DNA of 64,000 nt from Streptococcus tangpeifui (lineage in GTDB: Bacteria > Bacillota > Bacilli > Lactobacillales > Streptococcaceae). Shown here one piece after another: positions 27,594 through 39,640 of this stretch; position 1 is the first letter of the stretch; the number at the start of each line of letters is the position of its first letter. The position numbers and the translations under genes are program-made. The notes under the pieces are model-generated. The model had not been told where the DNA came from. It did no database searches and saw only the letters and a list, made by a program, of their open reading frames with translations. The stretch lies in the NCBI RefSeq assembly GCF_011038795.1, contig NZ_JAAKDU010000001.1:330284-394283 (forward strand), read 5' to 3'.

Positions 27594-28892
27594 GTGAATA
27601 AACAATCGTATCGCTTTTGGGGGATCTTGCTCTGTTTAGTAGCTTTATTAGGAATAATAGTGTACCGACATAGTGCTATTAAGAAGGATTTAACCCGAGC
27701 AGCTGAGTCTGAGAAAATTTTTAGTAAAAAGCAAGGATCTGTAGTGGCAGTTAAGAAGCAAGATACTTGGCTTTATTATCCTTGTAATGATAAAGGAAAA
27801 GCTTATGCTGGACTAAAAGAAACTATAAATAAAGCAGCTGAAACGGCTAAGGATGGCGATTATCGATTTGTTGGCATGGCTTGTTCGGACTCTGCTTTAA
27901 AAAATGTTCAGCAGGCTAAATTTTATGAACACCCTTACTATAAGCAGGGAGCATCATTGCATAAAGGAAAAAGCAAAGTACTCAGAAGCTTTTTAATCAA
28001 GTCGGATAATACGGCTTTGAAACTGACGGATCTACTGTCGCGGACAACAGATTTAAGGGAAGCCTTAACGCCTAAGGTTAAAGCAGCGCTTAAAGCCCAA
28101 GGAATCAGTAAGAAGCAGCAGGCTAAGGTCTTGACTGTCTTTAAAAAAGAGAAACTGTCAAAGATAGCTTTTAGCTACAGTCAGTCTCAGTTAGTTTTAT
28201 CTATCGGTGGTCAAAAGGTTATGATTGCTATTACTAGCCTTTACGATATTCTCAATCCTAATTATCTAAAAGATAAGGATCTGAAAGCCTACCAATCTTA
28301 TAAACATGGGGCAGGTTTACAGGAGAAGATGTCAGGACACGTTGTTGCTTTGACTTTTGATGATGGTCCTAATCCTATGACAACACCTAAGGTTCTTAAA
28401 ATTTTGAAGAAATATAAGGCTAAGGCCACCTTCTTTGTTGTCGGCCAAAGCGTTGCTGGTAATGAAGGTATCCTCAAGGAAGAGTTGAAAGACGGTCATG
28501 ATATTGGGAACCACTCTTGGAATCATCCCCAATTGAATAAACTACCGGTTAATCAAGCCTCTTCGCAAATTACCCAAACAAGTCAGGCGATCGAAAAGGC
28601 AACAGGTCAGGCGCCTAAACTCTTACGTCCGCCTTACGGTGCTACCAACGATAAGGTGCGGAGCTTAACAAATCTCTATCAAGTGCTTTGGGATGTTGAT
28701 ACACTGGATTGGAAAAATCGCAACACACAGGCTATTTTAAGTCAAGTAAAGTCTCAGGTGAAAAATGGCAGCGTTATTCTGATGCATGATATTCACCAGA
28801 CAACGGTTGATGCTCTTCCGACAGTGCTGGGCTATTTAAGTTCACAGGGGTATAAGTTTGTGACTGTCAGTGAATTGTATGGTTATGTTTAA
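27594..28892 (+). CDS. pgdA: PgdA-type peptidoglycan N-acetylglucosamine deacetylase
   Basis: This 432-residue protein has one N-terminal membrane anchor (residues 6-22), an extracellular domain, and a C-terminal NodB/CE4 polysaccharide deacetylase domain. All five CE4 motifs are visible: TFDDGP (about 254), HSWNHP zinc histidines, RPPYGATN, the DVDTLDW segment and LMHDIH. Streptococcal PgdA deacetylates wall GlcNAc and gives lysozyme resistance. The start is GTG 27594, with GGAGG 6 bases upstream and the promoter just before. It is monocistronic. Confidence 0.9.
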   Translation: MNKQSYRFWGILLCLVALLGIIVYRHSAIKKDLTRAAESEKIFSKKQGSVVAVKKQDTWLYYPCNDKGKAYAGLKETINKAAETAKDGDYRFVGMACSDSALKNVQQAKFYEHPYYKQGASLHKGKSKVLRSFLIKSDNTALKLTDLLSRTTDLREALTPKVKAALKAQGISKKQQAKVLTVFKKEKLSKIAFSYSQSQLVLSIGGQKVMIAITSLYDILNPNYLKDKDLKAYQSYKHGAGLQEKMSGHVVALTFDDGPNPMTTPKVLKILKKYKAKATFFVVGQSVAGNEGILKEELKDGHDIGNHSWNHPQLNKLPVNQASSQITQTSQAIEKATGQAPKLLRPPYGATNDKVRSLTNLYQVLWDVDTLDWKNRNTQAILSQVKSQVKNGSVILMHDIHQTTVDALPTVLGYLSSQGYKFVTVSELYGYV

Positions 28893-28900
28893 TTTAGATA

Positions 28901-28926
28901 AGACTTGAGTTTCTCAGGTCTTTTTT
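28901..28926 (+). terminator. Terminator after pgdA
   Basis: AGACTTGAG (28901-28909) pairs with CTCAGGTCT (28913-28921) and is followed by a T-run. A second hairpin, ATTTAGGGA with TCCCTAAAT (29008-29038), lies further on; otherwise the gap to 29180 shows no gene. Confidence 0.75.
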
Positions 28927-29180
28927 CTATCATTTGTCAGGTTTATTGAGCATTTTTAAATTGAAGACACCTGCGGCTCTGTGAAATTAGACTCGCTTTC
29001 CCAAAATATTTAGGGATTCTTTGTCAAGCTCCCTAAATTTCTTTGAGTCGCTTAACGGCTTAGTATCTTGTATTAGCTTAGCATCAATTTTTGCCTTGGA
29101 ACAACTGGAGTTTTTAGAAGAGATTTCCGCATCTCGACTTAGGAAAAATTAGGATTTTGTCTAAAAATGGTTGTCTTTTA

Positions 29181-29189
29181 TGGTAAAAT
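29181..29189 (+). promoter_or_regulatory. aroA operon promoter (extended -10)
   Basis: TGGTAAAAT is an extended -10 element 35 bases before aroA; no clear -35 is seen. Confidence 0.45.
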
Positions 29190-29194
29190 ACTAG

Positions 29195-30973
<1,779 letters not shown>

Positions 30974-30977
<4 letters not shown>

Positions 30978-31798
30978 AGATTGCCTACCTAGGTCCTAGT
31001 GGTTCCTTTACCTATAATGCTGCTCTCAAGGCCTTTCCAGAACAAGAATTAGTCCCGTATGCTAATATTACCGATGTGATTAAGGCCTATGAAAATAGTC
31101 AGGTTGATTTTGCTATCATCCCAGTGGAAAATTCTATCGAAGGTTCGGTTCATGAGACCTTGGATTACCTTTTCCATCAAGCTGATATTAAGGCTGTGGC
31201 AGAGATTGTTCAGCCTATTCAGCAGCAGTTAATGGCTCGTACCGCAGATAGAAACATTGAGAAAATATTTTCTCACCCTCAAGCACTTGCTCAAGGAAAA
31301 GCTTATATTCGGGAGCATTATCCTCAGGCAAAAATCGAAGTGACAGCCAGCACGGCCTATGCGGCTCGCTATGTAGCAGAACATCCTGAGCAGTCTTATG
31401 CAGCCATTGCTCCTAGCGTAGCAGCGCAGGAATATGGCTTAACCATTATTGGTCAAGATATACAAGAGATTGATGAGAATTATACCCGCTTTTGGATTCT
31501 GGGGCAAGAAGCGCCTCAGCTGCCTCTGCAAGCTCAGGTTAGCAAGATTTCTTTAGCCCTTACCTTGCCTGACAATCTACCCGGAGCTCTCTATAAGGCT
31601 ATGTCAGTCTTTGCTTGGCGGGGTATTGATATGACTAAGATTGAGAGCCGGCCTTTGAAGACGGTTTTGGGAGAATATTTCTTTATCATTGATTTGGACA
31701 ATTCTTTAAGTGCGCTCGTCGCATTTGCACTGGAGGAATTGCAAGTCCTTGGAATCGACTTTAAGGTACTAGGGGAGTATAATGTTTATAACATTTAA
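30974..31798 (+). CDS. pheA: Prephenate dehydratase
   Basis: This 274-residue enzyme converts prephenate to phenylpyruvate. The catalytic domain starts YLGPSGSFTYNAAL and includes IPVENSIEGSVHETLD and the late NYTRFWIL. A C-terminal ACT domain (from about residue 195) has the ESRPLKT phenylalanine-binding motif, so feedback inhibition is expected. It overlaps aroK by 4 bases. Confidence 0.95.
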
Positions 31799-31832
31799 AA
31801 TCTACAGAATTATCGGATAATAGAGAGAAACT

Positions 31833-33257
31833 ATGGCAAATCATAATCTTACGCATCATGAAGAGTTGCGTTACAACTACTTGATGCGAAACTACCATTA
31901 TCTATCGCCCAAGGAGCAGGAAGAGTTTAATTATTTAAGAAATAAAGTTGAGGTTTTCAATCAGGCCCAGCGTAGCAGAAGTGCTTATCAATACAGCCAA
32001 TCGGATTATCAGGAAGAGTCCGATAATTCAAGCCAGTGGTATCAAAATGACGACGCTGATGATGGCTACTATTCAGACTACGATGACGACCTAGATCAGG
32101 ACGGCTATACTGATCAAGGCTTGCCCCTTTATGATGATGAACATTCCTCATATCAAGCACGTAAGGCGAGGCAAAGATCGCAAAGGACAGTTGAACCGAC
32201 TGCCTATGATAGTTCTGCCAGACCCTCTCGTCCCAAGAGGCCTAGAAATAATCGCCATTGGGTCAAGAGAACCTTTTTAGCCCTCTTAGGGATTATGTTG
32301 CTCATCTTTGCAGGAATGGGCTATAAGTTCTATAAGGGTCTTTCAGCTGTCAATGGAGCCAACAGTAAATATAAACCAGCAATCAAGGAAAAGTTCAATG
32401 GTGAGGATACTGAGGATGGTACTAATATCCTGATTCTAGGAAGTGATAAACGGGTTACTCAGGGCTCTACCGATGCGAGAACCGACTCCATTATGGTGGT
32501 TAATATCGGCAACAGCGATCACAAGGCTAAGATGGTCAGCTTTATGCGAGATACCCTAATCAATATTGACGGGACCAGTGCTGATAGTTATTCCAATGAT
32601 CAAAAACTCAATACTGCCTTTAATTTAGGGGAGCAAGACGGTAATCAGGGGGCTGAATATATGCGGCAGGCCCTCAAGGATAATTTTGGTCTCAAGATTA
32701 AGTATTATGTTATGCTGGACTTCGAGACCTTCGCTGAAGCTGTTGATACGCTTTTCCCGAATGGGGTTGAAATTAATGCCAAGTTTGCGACCGTTGAAGG
32801 AGAAGAAGTTTCAGAGGTTCAAGTGCCCGATGACCTTAATGCCAAGGATGGGGTGACACCTGAGCAGACTATCAAGGTTGGGAAGCAAAAGATGGATGGC
32901 CGAACGCTGCTGAATTATGCCCGTTTCCGCCATGATGACGAAGGCGACTTCGGACGGACCAAGCGGCAGCAGCAGGTTATGAAGGCTGTTATCAGCCAGA
33001 TAAAGAATCCGACCAAACTTTTTACGGGGTCAGAAGCCGTTGGTAAAGTCTTTGCCATGACTTCAACTAATATGCCTTACAGTTTCTTGCTGAAAAATGG
33101 GGTGCCCATTATGACAGATGCCTCTAAGGGGATTCAGCAGAAAACCGTACCTGAAAATGGGGACTGGGTTGATGATTATGATATGTATGGCGGTTTAGGC
33201 CTATCTATTGATTTTGACCACTATCGTTCCCAACTGAAGAAAATGGGTATGCGGTGA
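31833..33257 (+). CDS. lytR: LytR-CpsA-Psr family wall-polymer ligase
   Basis: This 474-residue protein has an unusually long, acidic, Tyr/Asp/Ser/Gln-rich cytosolic N-terminus (about 1-145), a membrane anchor (about 150-170, FLALLGIMLLIFAGMGYKF) and an extracellular LCP domain (from about 195, NILILGSDKR). Arginines in DARTDSI and FMRDT and the later FRHDDEGDFGRTKRQQQV are the pyrophosphate-lipid binding residues. LCP proteins attach teichoic acids or capsule-like glycans to peptidoglycan. The aroA-aroK-pheA-lytR-rlmD order matches my memory of S. mutans. Confidence 0.9.
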   Translation: MANHNLTHHEELRYNYLMRNYHYLSPKEQEEFNYLRNKVEVFNQAQRSRSAYQYSQSDYQEESDNSSQWYQNDDADDGYYSDYDDDLDQDGYTDQGLPLYDDEHSSYQARKARQRSQRTVEPTAYDSSARPSRPKRPRNNRHWVKRTFLALLGIMLLIFAGMGYKFYKGLSAVNGANSKYKPAIKEKFNGEDTEDGTNILILGSDKRVTQGSTDARTDSIMVVNIGNSDHKAKMVSFMRDTLINIDGTSADSYSNDQKLNTAFNLGEQDGNQGAEYMRQALKDNFGLKIKYYVMLDFETFAEAVDTLFPNGVEINAKFATVEGEEVSEVQVPDDLNAKDGVTPEQTIKVGKQKMDGRTLLNYARFRHDDEGDFGRTKRQQQVMKAVISQIKNPTKLFTGSEAVGKVFAMTSTNMPYSFLLKNGVPIMTDASKGIQQKTVPENGDWVDDYDMYGGLGLSIDFDHYRSQLKKMGMR

Positions 33258-33278
33258 TTGGCTCAACTATACTATAAT

Positions 33279-33620
33279 GAGAGTAGGGCAATCATCAGTA
33301 GATCGTATGAAATGGCGATTTCGATTTTCCACGCTCTCCTATTTTAAGCCTCAGACCTCTGCTGATCTTTTGTTTTAAGGCGGCAGGCTTTGGCAGTTTA
33401 TCCTCAGATGCAGGGTTAAGTAGATAGGGCGAGTCTTACTTGCTCTCCCCTATTTTGATAGTTTCCCAGACTGTTGAAGTTATCACTAATATGGCAACTA
33501 AAGGGGTTAAGGGATTCCTGAAAATGGGCATGCGCCCTAGATAAAGACTTCCAATTAACTACTTGATGATTACTTCCGTTTAAAACAGTCAAATCGAGTC
33601 TGAAATTTTGTCTCAGACTC
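33279..33620 (+). repeat. MITE-like composite element (342 bp, internally deleted)
   Basis: It begins GAGAGTAGGGCAATCATCAG and ends TTTGTCTCAGACTC, the same ends and orientation as the 9404 copy. The inner GGCGGCAGGCTTTGGCAG block is present, but the CAGCAGTGGTTC module is largely lost. The right end is followed by a T-run and may serve as a terminator for lytR or rlmD-facing transcripts. Confidence 0.65.
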
Positions 33621-33644
33621 TTTTTTATAGAAATAGACTAATGA

Positions 33645-35021
<1,377 letters not shown>

Positions 35022-35054
35022 ATTGTCCGCCTTGCTTTCTTGTTTTAAGGCAAG

Positions 35055-35147
35055 ATGCTCAACAGATCCAGTGGATCTGTTGACCCCGAATACCACCATG
35101 TTGAGTGCGTAAGTTTGCTAGTCAAGGAGTGGCACGACGAAGAGTAG
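35055..35147 (+). pseudogene. 3' scrap of an rlmD-like methyltransferase
   Basis: Frame 35085-35147 reads HHVECVSLLVKEWHDEE and stop, which parallels the rlmD C-terminus ([11 protein letters not shown]) just upstream. The preceding residues do not match a methyltransferase. It is therefore probably a duplicated or displaced 3' end left by recombination or an insertion near the end of rlmD. It has no ribosome site. Confidence 0.5.
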
Positions 35148-35304
35148 TAATGACTTCTGCTCCTGAAATAGCTGCCTAAGAGTAGATTTAGTTAGTATGG
35201 GTTATGTTAATGATTAATTCTATTTTGATCTGTCAACACTGTTTAATAATACCATTAATAAAATGGAATTTTTATAGATAATATTTATTTGAGGAGATTA
35301 AGTC

Positions 35305-36158
35305 ATGGAACACGAAAAATCTTTTAAAAAATCTAAAGGAGAATTGGGGCACCTTATAAAGTATTTGAATGTTTAGTGAAAGAATTAAGAAATGAGTCAA
35401 TTATTATGCTACATGTTAGTGAGAATGACTTCTTTAAGCTTGGGGATCGTGCTATTGCATCAAGTATTAAAGAAGGGACGCTTGCGGAGGATTTTGATAA
35501 GGGAAATCTTGATTCAATATTTACTGATCCAAAAGTAACATCTTCAAAAATGTACAGTGCTTTTATAAACTACTATATTTTAAGACTGACTGCTGTCCTT
35601 GAACTATATTTCAAAGATTCTATTAAGCAGTTACTAAAACTAAATATAGATTTGTTAGTAAAAGGTTTTAAGGAGACAGAAAAAGGGAAATCAGAGAAAA
35701 ATTTGGATAAGAATTATGTCCCGAAAAAGTATTTAAAATATCTAAATAGAATTACAGAACAATATTCTAGCGGAAAAAAATTTTCTGGAAAATATCAAAA
35801 TTATTCAAAATTTTTGGAGATTGATGAAAATAATACCGATATATTGGATAAATTAGATAATCTGTTTTCTCTGAGAAATGATCTAGCGCATCTTAATAGA
35901 TTTCCTGCTGAAGATCTTGCTGCAGGAACAAATCCCAGACTAACTACAGTGAGTGGTTTTGAGTATTCTCGAGAGACTTCACTTTCGAAGGAAAATTTTG
36001 AGGAAGTTGTAAAAGAACTTTTAGATTTGACGATTAAGGTTTCTAAATTTTTAAAACAAGTTGAACAGACAATTAATTCAAAGTGGAAGCCAGATTACGA
36101 AAAAGCGGAGGTCCATTATAAAAAGTTAGTTCAAAAACTTTCGAAGAGTAAAGAATGA
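35305..36158 (+). pseudogene. HEPN-type protein, split by a one-base frameshift
   Basis: ATG 35305 has GAGGAG upstream and opens a 23-codon frame (MEHEKSFKKSKGELG...) that stops at 35376. The main frame then runs to 36158. One extra G in the GGGG run at 35346-35349 would join them as ...KGELGAPYKVFECLVKEL..., giving about 284 residues. The body is helical, and RNDLAHLN (about 35874) contains the Rx4H motif of HEPN ribonuclease domains, in the style of RiboL-PSP/MAE-type HEPN proteins. Such genes are often in defence or toxin loci. It is AT-rich, unlike rlmD. A shorter product from GTG 35376 is possible but has no ribosome site. Confidence 0.55.
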
Positions 36159-36462
36159 CGTGACGAAACGATTGGAAACAGCGAGTTGCATTTCAGGTCT
36201 TTTCGAGCATTTGACCATCAGCCCCTGAGGGCAGATTTGAGTGTAAAAAATTGGTTTATTACCAAACAATCGCACTCGTCAGAGATTTGACATGGTCAAT
36301 TGGATAAAAACAGCTTGTGGCTGTGGCTTAGATATCGGGATAGAGTATGCAGGTTAGGCAACTAAACATAACAAAAATCAATCATTTTTGACAGCTTTGA
36401 TTGGTAGATAATGGGGCAACTTTTTACTACAATTTTCATAAGAATCAAATAAGGAGGTTCTC

Positions 36463-37527
36463 TTGAAAAAAATAATGAAAATTGTTGGTATAGTTCTGTT
36501 GATTATCATTATAGTTGCCATTGTAGCTTTTGGACTTTATTGGTATCGCAATATCCATTGGTATGACAGATATAAGAAAACACTGAATATGGCAGGTGCA
36601 GTTGAAAAGCAAGTTACTCTTCCGAGTGGTAATGTCATCAATTATGGTGAAGTGAACAATGATAAACCTGCCCTTCTATTAATCCATGGACAGATGAGTA
36701 TATGGCAGGACTATGCACTTGTCATGCCTGAATTCAGTAAAAATTGGCATATTTACGCTGTTGATGTTTATGGACACGGGGAATCATCACATGATGAAAG
36801 TCTGTATTACCTCGATGTGAATGGTGACGATCTGATCTGGTTTATCAATAATGTCATCGGCAAGCCTACCGTTGTTGCCGGACACTCCAACGGAGCAATC
36901 ACGGCAGCGTATGTAGCAGCATACGGCGGTCAAAACATAGCTGGAGCAGTGCTGGAAGATCCACCAGTATTTTCTACTGATGGAGAAGGCTGGGAAGACA
37001 GCTTTGCTTACAAGGATGCGTATAAGCCTTTGCATGATTACAATGAGTCGGATAAGGCAGAGTGTTGGGAAGCTTATTACCTCCGTCACTGCTACTGGGG
37101 TCAGCTATATATGCCGGATGCCATGCCGAAACTTGCTAACTATGCACAAAAGCAACATCAGAAGAACCCTAATAAGGCTGTTCAGATAGGCTTTCTACCA
37201 AGTTCGATTTGGTATGTTTTTGGATATGCCAAGAAATATGATTTTGCATACGGTGAACGATTCTATGACCTGAGCTGGAATCACGGTTTGACACACAAAG
37301 AAATATTGTCAGCAATAGAAGTTCCCTGTGTCTATATTCATGCAAAGGAGATGGTTCACGAGAATGGAACATATCTGTGTGCAGCATCCCGCGAACAAGC
37401 CGAGAGAGCGGTGGCTTATATTGGTGAAAATTGTCAGTTGGTCGAGACTGAAGACAGTAACCATGTGATTCATACTGTTCATAGTGCTTTCTATATTGAA
37501 AAGGTAAACTCGCTGCTATCAAAATGA
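36463..37527 (+). CDS. Membrane-anchored alpha/beta hydrolase
   Basis: This 354-residue protein has an N-terminal hydrophobic anchor (IVGIVLLIIIIVAIVAFGLY) and an alpha/beta hydrolase fold: LLLIHGQMSIW (oxyanion region), DVYGHGESSHD, the nucleophile elbow GHSNGA, and a late histidine in DSNHVIH. The substrate is unknown. AAGGAGG lies 5 bases before TTG 36463, the likely start. Codon choice (many C/G-ending codons such as GCC, GGC, CGC mixed with ATA) differs from neighbours and, with the clostridial-type regulator scrap downstream, suggests transfer. The 36159-36462 gap shows no gene. Confidence 0.75.
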   Translation: MKKIMKIVGIVLLIIIIVAIVAFGLYWYRNIHWYDRYKKTLNMAGAVEKQVTLPSGNVINYGEVNNDKPALLLIHGQMSIWQDYALVMPEFSKNWHIYAVDVYGHGESSHDESLYYLDVNGDDLIWFINNVIGKPTVVAGHSNGAITAAYVAAYGGQNIAGAVLEDPPVFSTDGEGWEDSFAYKDAYKPLHDYNESDKAECWEAYYLRHCYWGQLYMPDAMPKLANYAQKQHQKNPNKAVQIGFLPSSIWYVFGYAKKYDFAYGERFYDLSWNHGLTHKEILSAIEVPCVYIHAKEMVHENGTYLCAASREQAERAVAYIGENCQLVETEDSNHVIHTVHSAFYIEKVNSLLSK

Positions 37528-37534
37528 GGACATT

Positions 37535-37872
37535 ATGTTAAAAGAAAATCTTATGATGCTTCGTAATATACATGGCTTTTCGCAGGAAGAAATAGCGGAG
37601 AAAATAGATATCCCCGTAGGACTTATGCAAAAAGGGAGAGTGGCGAACTGTCTCGGACATCGAAAAATATAAGCATCTTGCGGATATCCAAGGTGTCATG
37701 ATTGATAGGCTGATAAAAGCAGAAACGATAGATAGAAAAGAGAACATTCCACCTGCGCCACAAAGAAGCAATATCTGGGACTTGGTGACAATAAATGAAT
37801 GTGGACAATTTGCAATCCCCAAAAACCGATCGTGAGAGATTCGGTCTTACCAGTGGGCAAAGAAAATGAGGA
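37535..37872 (+). pseudogene. XRE/AbrB-type regulator, several frameshifts
   Basis: ATG 37535 opens MLKENLMMLRNIHGFSQEE, an XRE helix-turn-helix. The match continues in other frames: RRTYAKRESGE, SDIEKYKHLADIQGVMIDRL, ENIPPAPQRSNIWDLVTINE, GQFAIPK and RERFGLTSGQR. The last two are the AbrB-like swapped-hairpin tail of a clostridial XRE-AbrB regulator family. Joining needs one C in the CCCC run near 37611-37616, one A in GAACTG near 37646 and a one-base change in the A-run near 37820. The gene ends where an ISAs1-like fragment begins. It is 7 bases after the hydrolase and probably was its partner. Confidence 0.65.
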
Positions 37873-37972
37873 GAACGATATTTGACAATAGGTGTTTGAT
37901 TTTCCATGGTTCACGAGTATCTCTAACTGTAACCAAGAAATTTAGTAGCTCATCTATAACAAAATCCTCCAC
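37847..37972 (-). mobile_element. N-terminal fragment of an ISAs1-type transposase
   Basis: Minus-strand GTG 37970-37972 opens 41 codons with LLNFLVTVRDTREPWKIKH and LLSNIVLLIFFAHW, then a stop. This fits the N-terminus of ISAs1-family transposases (pattern xxDPRxxWKxxHxLxDILxLxxxA). No catalytic part remains. It overlaps the end of the broken regulator, marking a junction. A TATAAT-like box lies upstream on the same strand (near 37979). Confidence 0.5.
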
Positions 37973-37979
37973 TTTTATT

Positions 37980-38530
37980 ATAGCGAAGGTTAACTTATTT
38001 TTATAAAATTGTTATCTGAAAACAAAATTTTCTTCATGCGTTTGTCGTACATTGCCTTCATTAGTAGGATGGAGCCTTATGATATGTTTCGATTTCGATT
38101 ATGATTTCTTGCTTGAATTTCACAAGCAGTATCTGACAGAGTTGATAAAATCGTCGCTGGGATTTGATGTCGAGTTCAGCTCGAAGCACTAGAAGGACAA
38201 GAATGGAATTGTCCTTAATTTACAATAGTTAACATTTCGACGCTGTATCAGTTCCTTGGCGCATAGCGGCGATAATAGGAGGAACACATGGTTCCCCCCA
38301 TATTGTATGGTAAGTGATGGCGTTTAGCGGTATCATTTAAATGGTTCATTTGGATGACTTCTGTTCGTTTGGTTACTGACAGCATAGTCCAAATGAACTT
38401 TTTTGTTAACTAAAAAATAAACTAGCACCACGGGTCATTAGATAATTTTATTCATCATTTATTTTTTGTATTCGTCACCAAAGGAGCAAAGGAAGTGTCT
38501 ATGCTGAACGATGTATACTGAGTTTTTAGT
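37980..38530. other. Non-coding stretch with a terminator-like hairpin and a small unassigned frame
   Basis: A short frame from ATG 38080 (MICFDFDYDFLLEFHKQYL..., 37 codons, stop near 38190) continues as a readable frame past its stop, so it may be the tail of a lost gene; I do not recognise it. At about 38345-38405, GTTCATTTGGA pairs with TCCAAATGAAC across a long loop, followed by TTTTTT, resembling a terminator. Nothing else is supported. Confidence 0.35.
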
Positions 38531-38581
38531 TGAAATAGGCATTAACGATATGCTATAATGTAAATACAAAATGTATATACA
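38530..38581 (+). promoter_or_regulatory. Toxin-antitoxin promoter with paired operator
   Basis: TTGAAA (38530-38535) and an extended -10 TGCTATAAT (38551-38559) precede the antitoxin. TGTAAATACA (38559-38568) and TGTATATACA (38572-38581) are adjacent palindromes starting at the -10, well placed for autorepression by the antitoxin or toxin-antitoxin complex. The operator role is inference. Confidence 0.55.
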
Positions 38582-38593
38582 AGAGGTTTTGAT

Positions 38594-38887
38594 ATGACTA
38601 CTACACAACCTGTTAATTTTCGTGCTGATTCTGTTTTTTATCAACAAACTAAGGACATTTTAGCAGACGAGCAAATCAGTCTTACAGATGTTTTTAATGC
38701 TGCATTAAGAAAGATTGCAACTGGTGCTGTTGATGCCAAAGAATTTGTTTCGAGTGACTTGCCAGAGTCACAGTATCAAATTGCTTTTGAAGATTTAAAG
38801 AAAGAGATTCTGTTAGGCCATCAAGATATTGCTCAAGGTAAGGTCACAGCACTTGCAGACGTAAGGAAGGAATTTGGTCTTGACTAG
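38594..38887 (+). CDS. RelB/DinJ-type antitoxin
   Basis: This 97-residue protein starts TTQPVNFRADSVFYQQTKDI with the ribbon-helix-helix pattern of RelB/DinJ antitoxins (ISLTDVFNAALRKIA). The C-terminal part would wrap the toxin. AGAGG precedes the ATG. It overlaps the toxin gene, the usual antitoxin-first order. Confidence 0.8.
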   Translation: MTTTQPVNFRADSVFYQQTKDILADEQISLTDVFNAALRKIATGAVDAKEFVSSDLPESQYQIAFEDLKKEILLGHQDIAQGKVTALADVRKEFGLD

Positions 38888-39218
38888 TCATAAACGTTAC
38901 AGTGTTTCCTTATCTGATGCGGCTAAACAGGATTTAAAAGCTATTCATGAGTACATTGTTCTCAACTTTTATAGCCAACAATCTGCTGATGGTAAGATTG
39001 ATTTAATTTTATCAGCTTTAGAAATCTTAGAAACCTTCCCTGAAGCCTGTCCGCGTGTGGCGAGCCGTGGTTATGGTGAATTAACTGCTGATGGCAAAAG
39101 TTACCGCTACATGCCAATTGAGAATTATTTAGCTTTTTACTACATTGAGGAGCACAATGTTTATATTTCTCGTATCATGAATTCAAAGCAAAACTGGGCA
39201 AAATTATTTAATAGGTAA
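38874..39218 (+). CDS. RelE/ParE-type toxin
   Basis: This protein of about 112-114 residues has the RelE/ParE fold pattern: YSVSLSDAAKQDLKAIHEYI at the start, ALEILETFPEACPRV, RYMPIENYLAFYYIEE and YISRIMNSKQNWAKLF at the end. ParE-like toxins poison gyrase, RelE-like ones cut mRNA on the ribosome; sequence alone does not decide. There is no ATG: TTG 38874 or TTG 38880 follow AAGGAAGG, and the second has better spacing. It overlaps the antitoxin by 8-14 bases. Confidence 0.8.
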   Translation: MVLTSHKRYSVSLSDAAKQDLKAIHEYIVLNFYSQQSADGKIDLILSALEILETFPEACPRVASRGYGELTADGKSYRYMPIENYLAFYYIEEHNVYISRIMNSKQNWAKLFNR

Positions 39219-39233
39219 TTAGGGAATATTTTT

Positions 39234-39640
39234 GGAAAATGAGTATAAAAAAGTGACTTTACAAGAGGTAAAGCAAGCCCTTCTTAGATTAAGGTAAGAA
39301 GGGCTATGTAAATATGCAGGTGTTATTTAAGAAGATGGCAAAGGTGTCTATTCCTATTCACTAGAAGATAAGGACATAGAAAATGATGTTTCTGTTATTT
39401 CAATGGACGTATTTCCTGACAAACGGTGAAATATTTTGAAGAAGACTATTTTCCTTCAATATTGCTATTTGACTAAATAGACTGATGAATTGTTGGGCAA
39501 GGTATCATCAATTTGAGTCCGAAAGTAGTTCTAGCATCAGTAACTATTGAGGGAAAAATAAGAACAGCTTATGGAAAGCTCATGACTATCAATGCTTTAA
39601 GAGATGCTACCATTGTTAAATAAAAAGAATTGACGTTTAT
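39234..39640 (+). pseudogene. Degraded coding scraps
   Basis: One frame from 39234 reads ENEYKKVTLQEVKQALLRLR, then two internal stops, and EDGKGVYSYSLEDKDIEND to about 39430. A second frame near 39500-39620 reads INLSPKVVLASVTIEGKIRT and ends DATIVK and stop. Neither has a start or a recognisable family. They look like decayed genes between the toxin and the protease. Confidence 0.35.
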
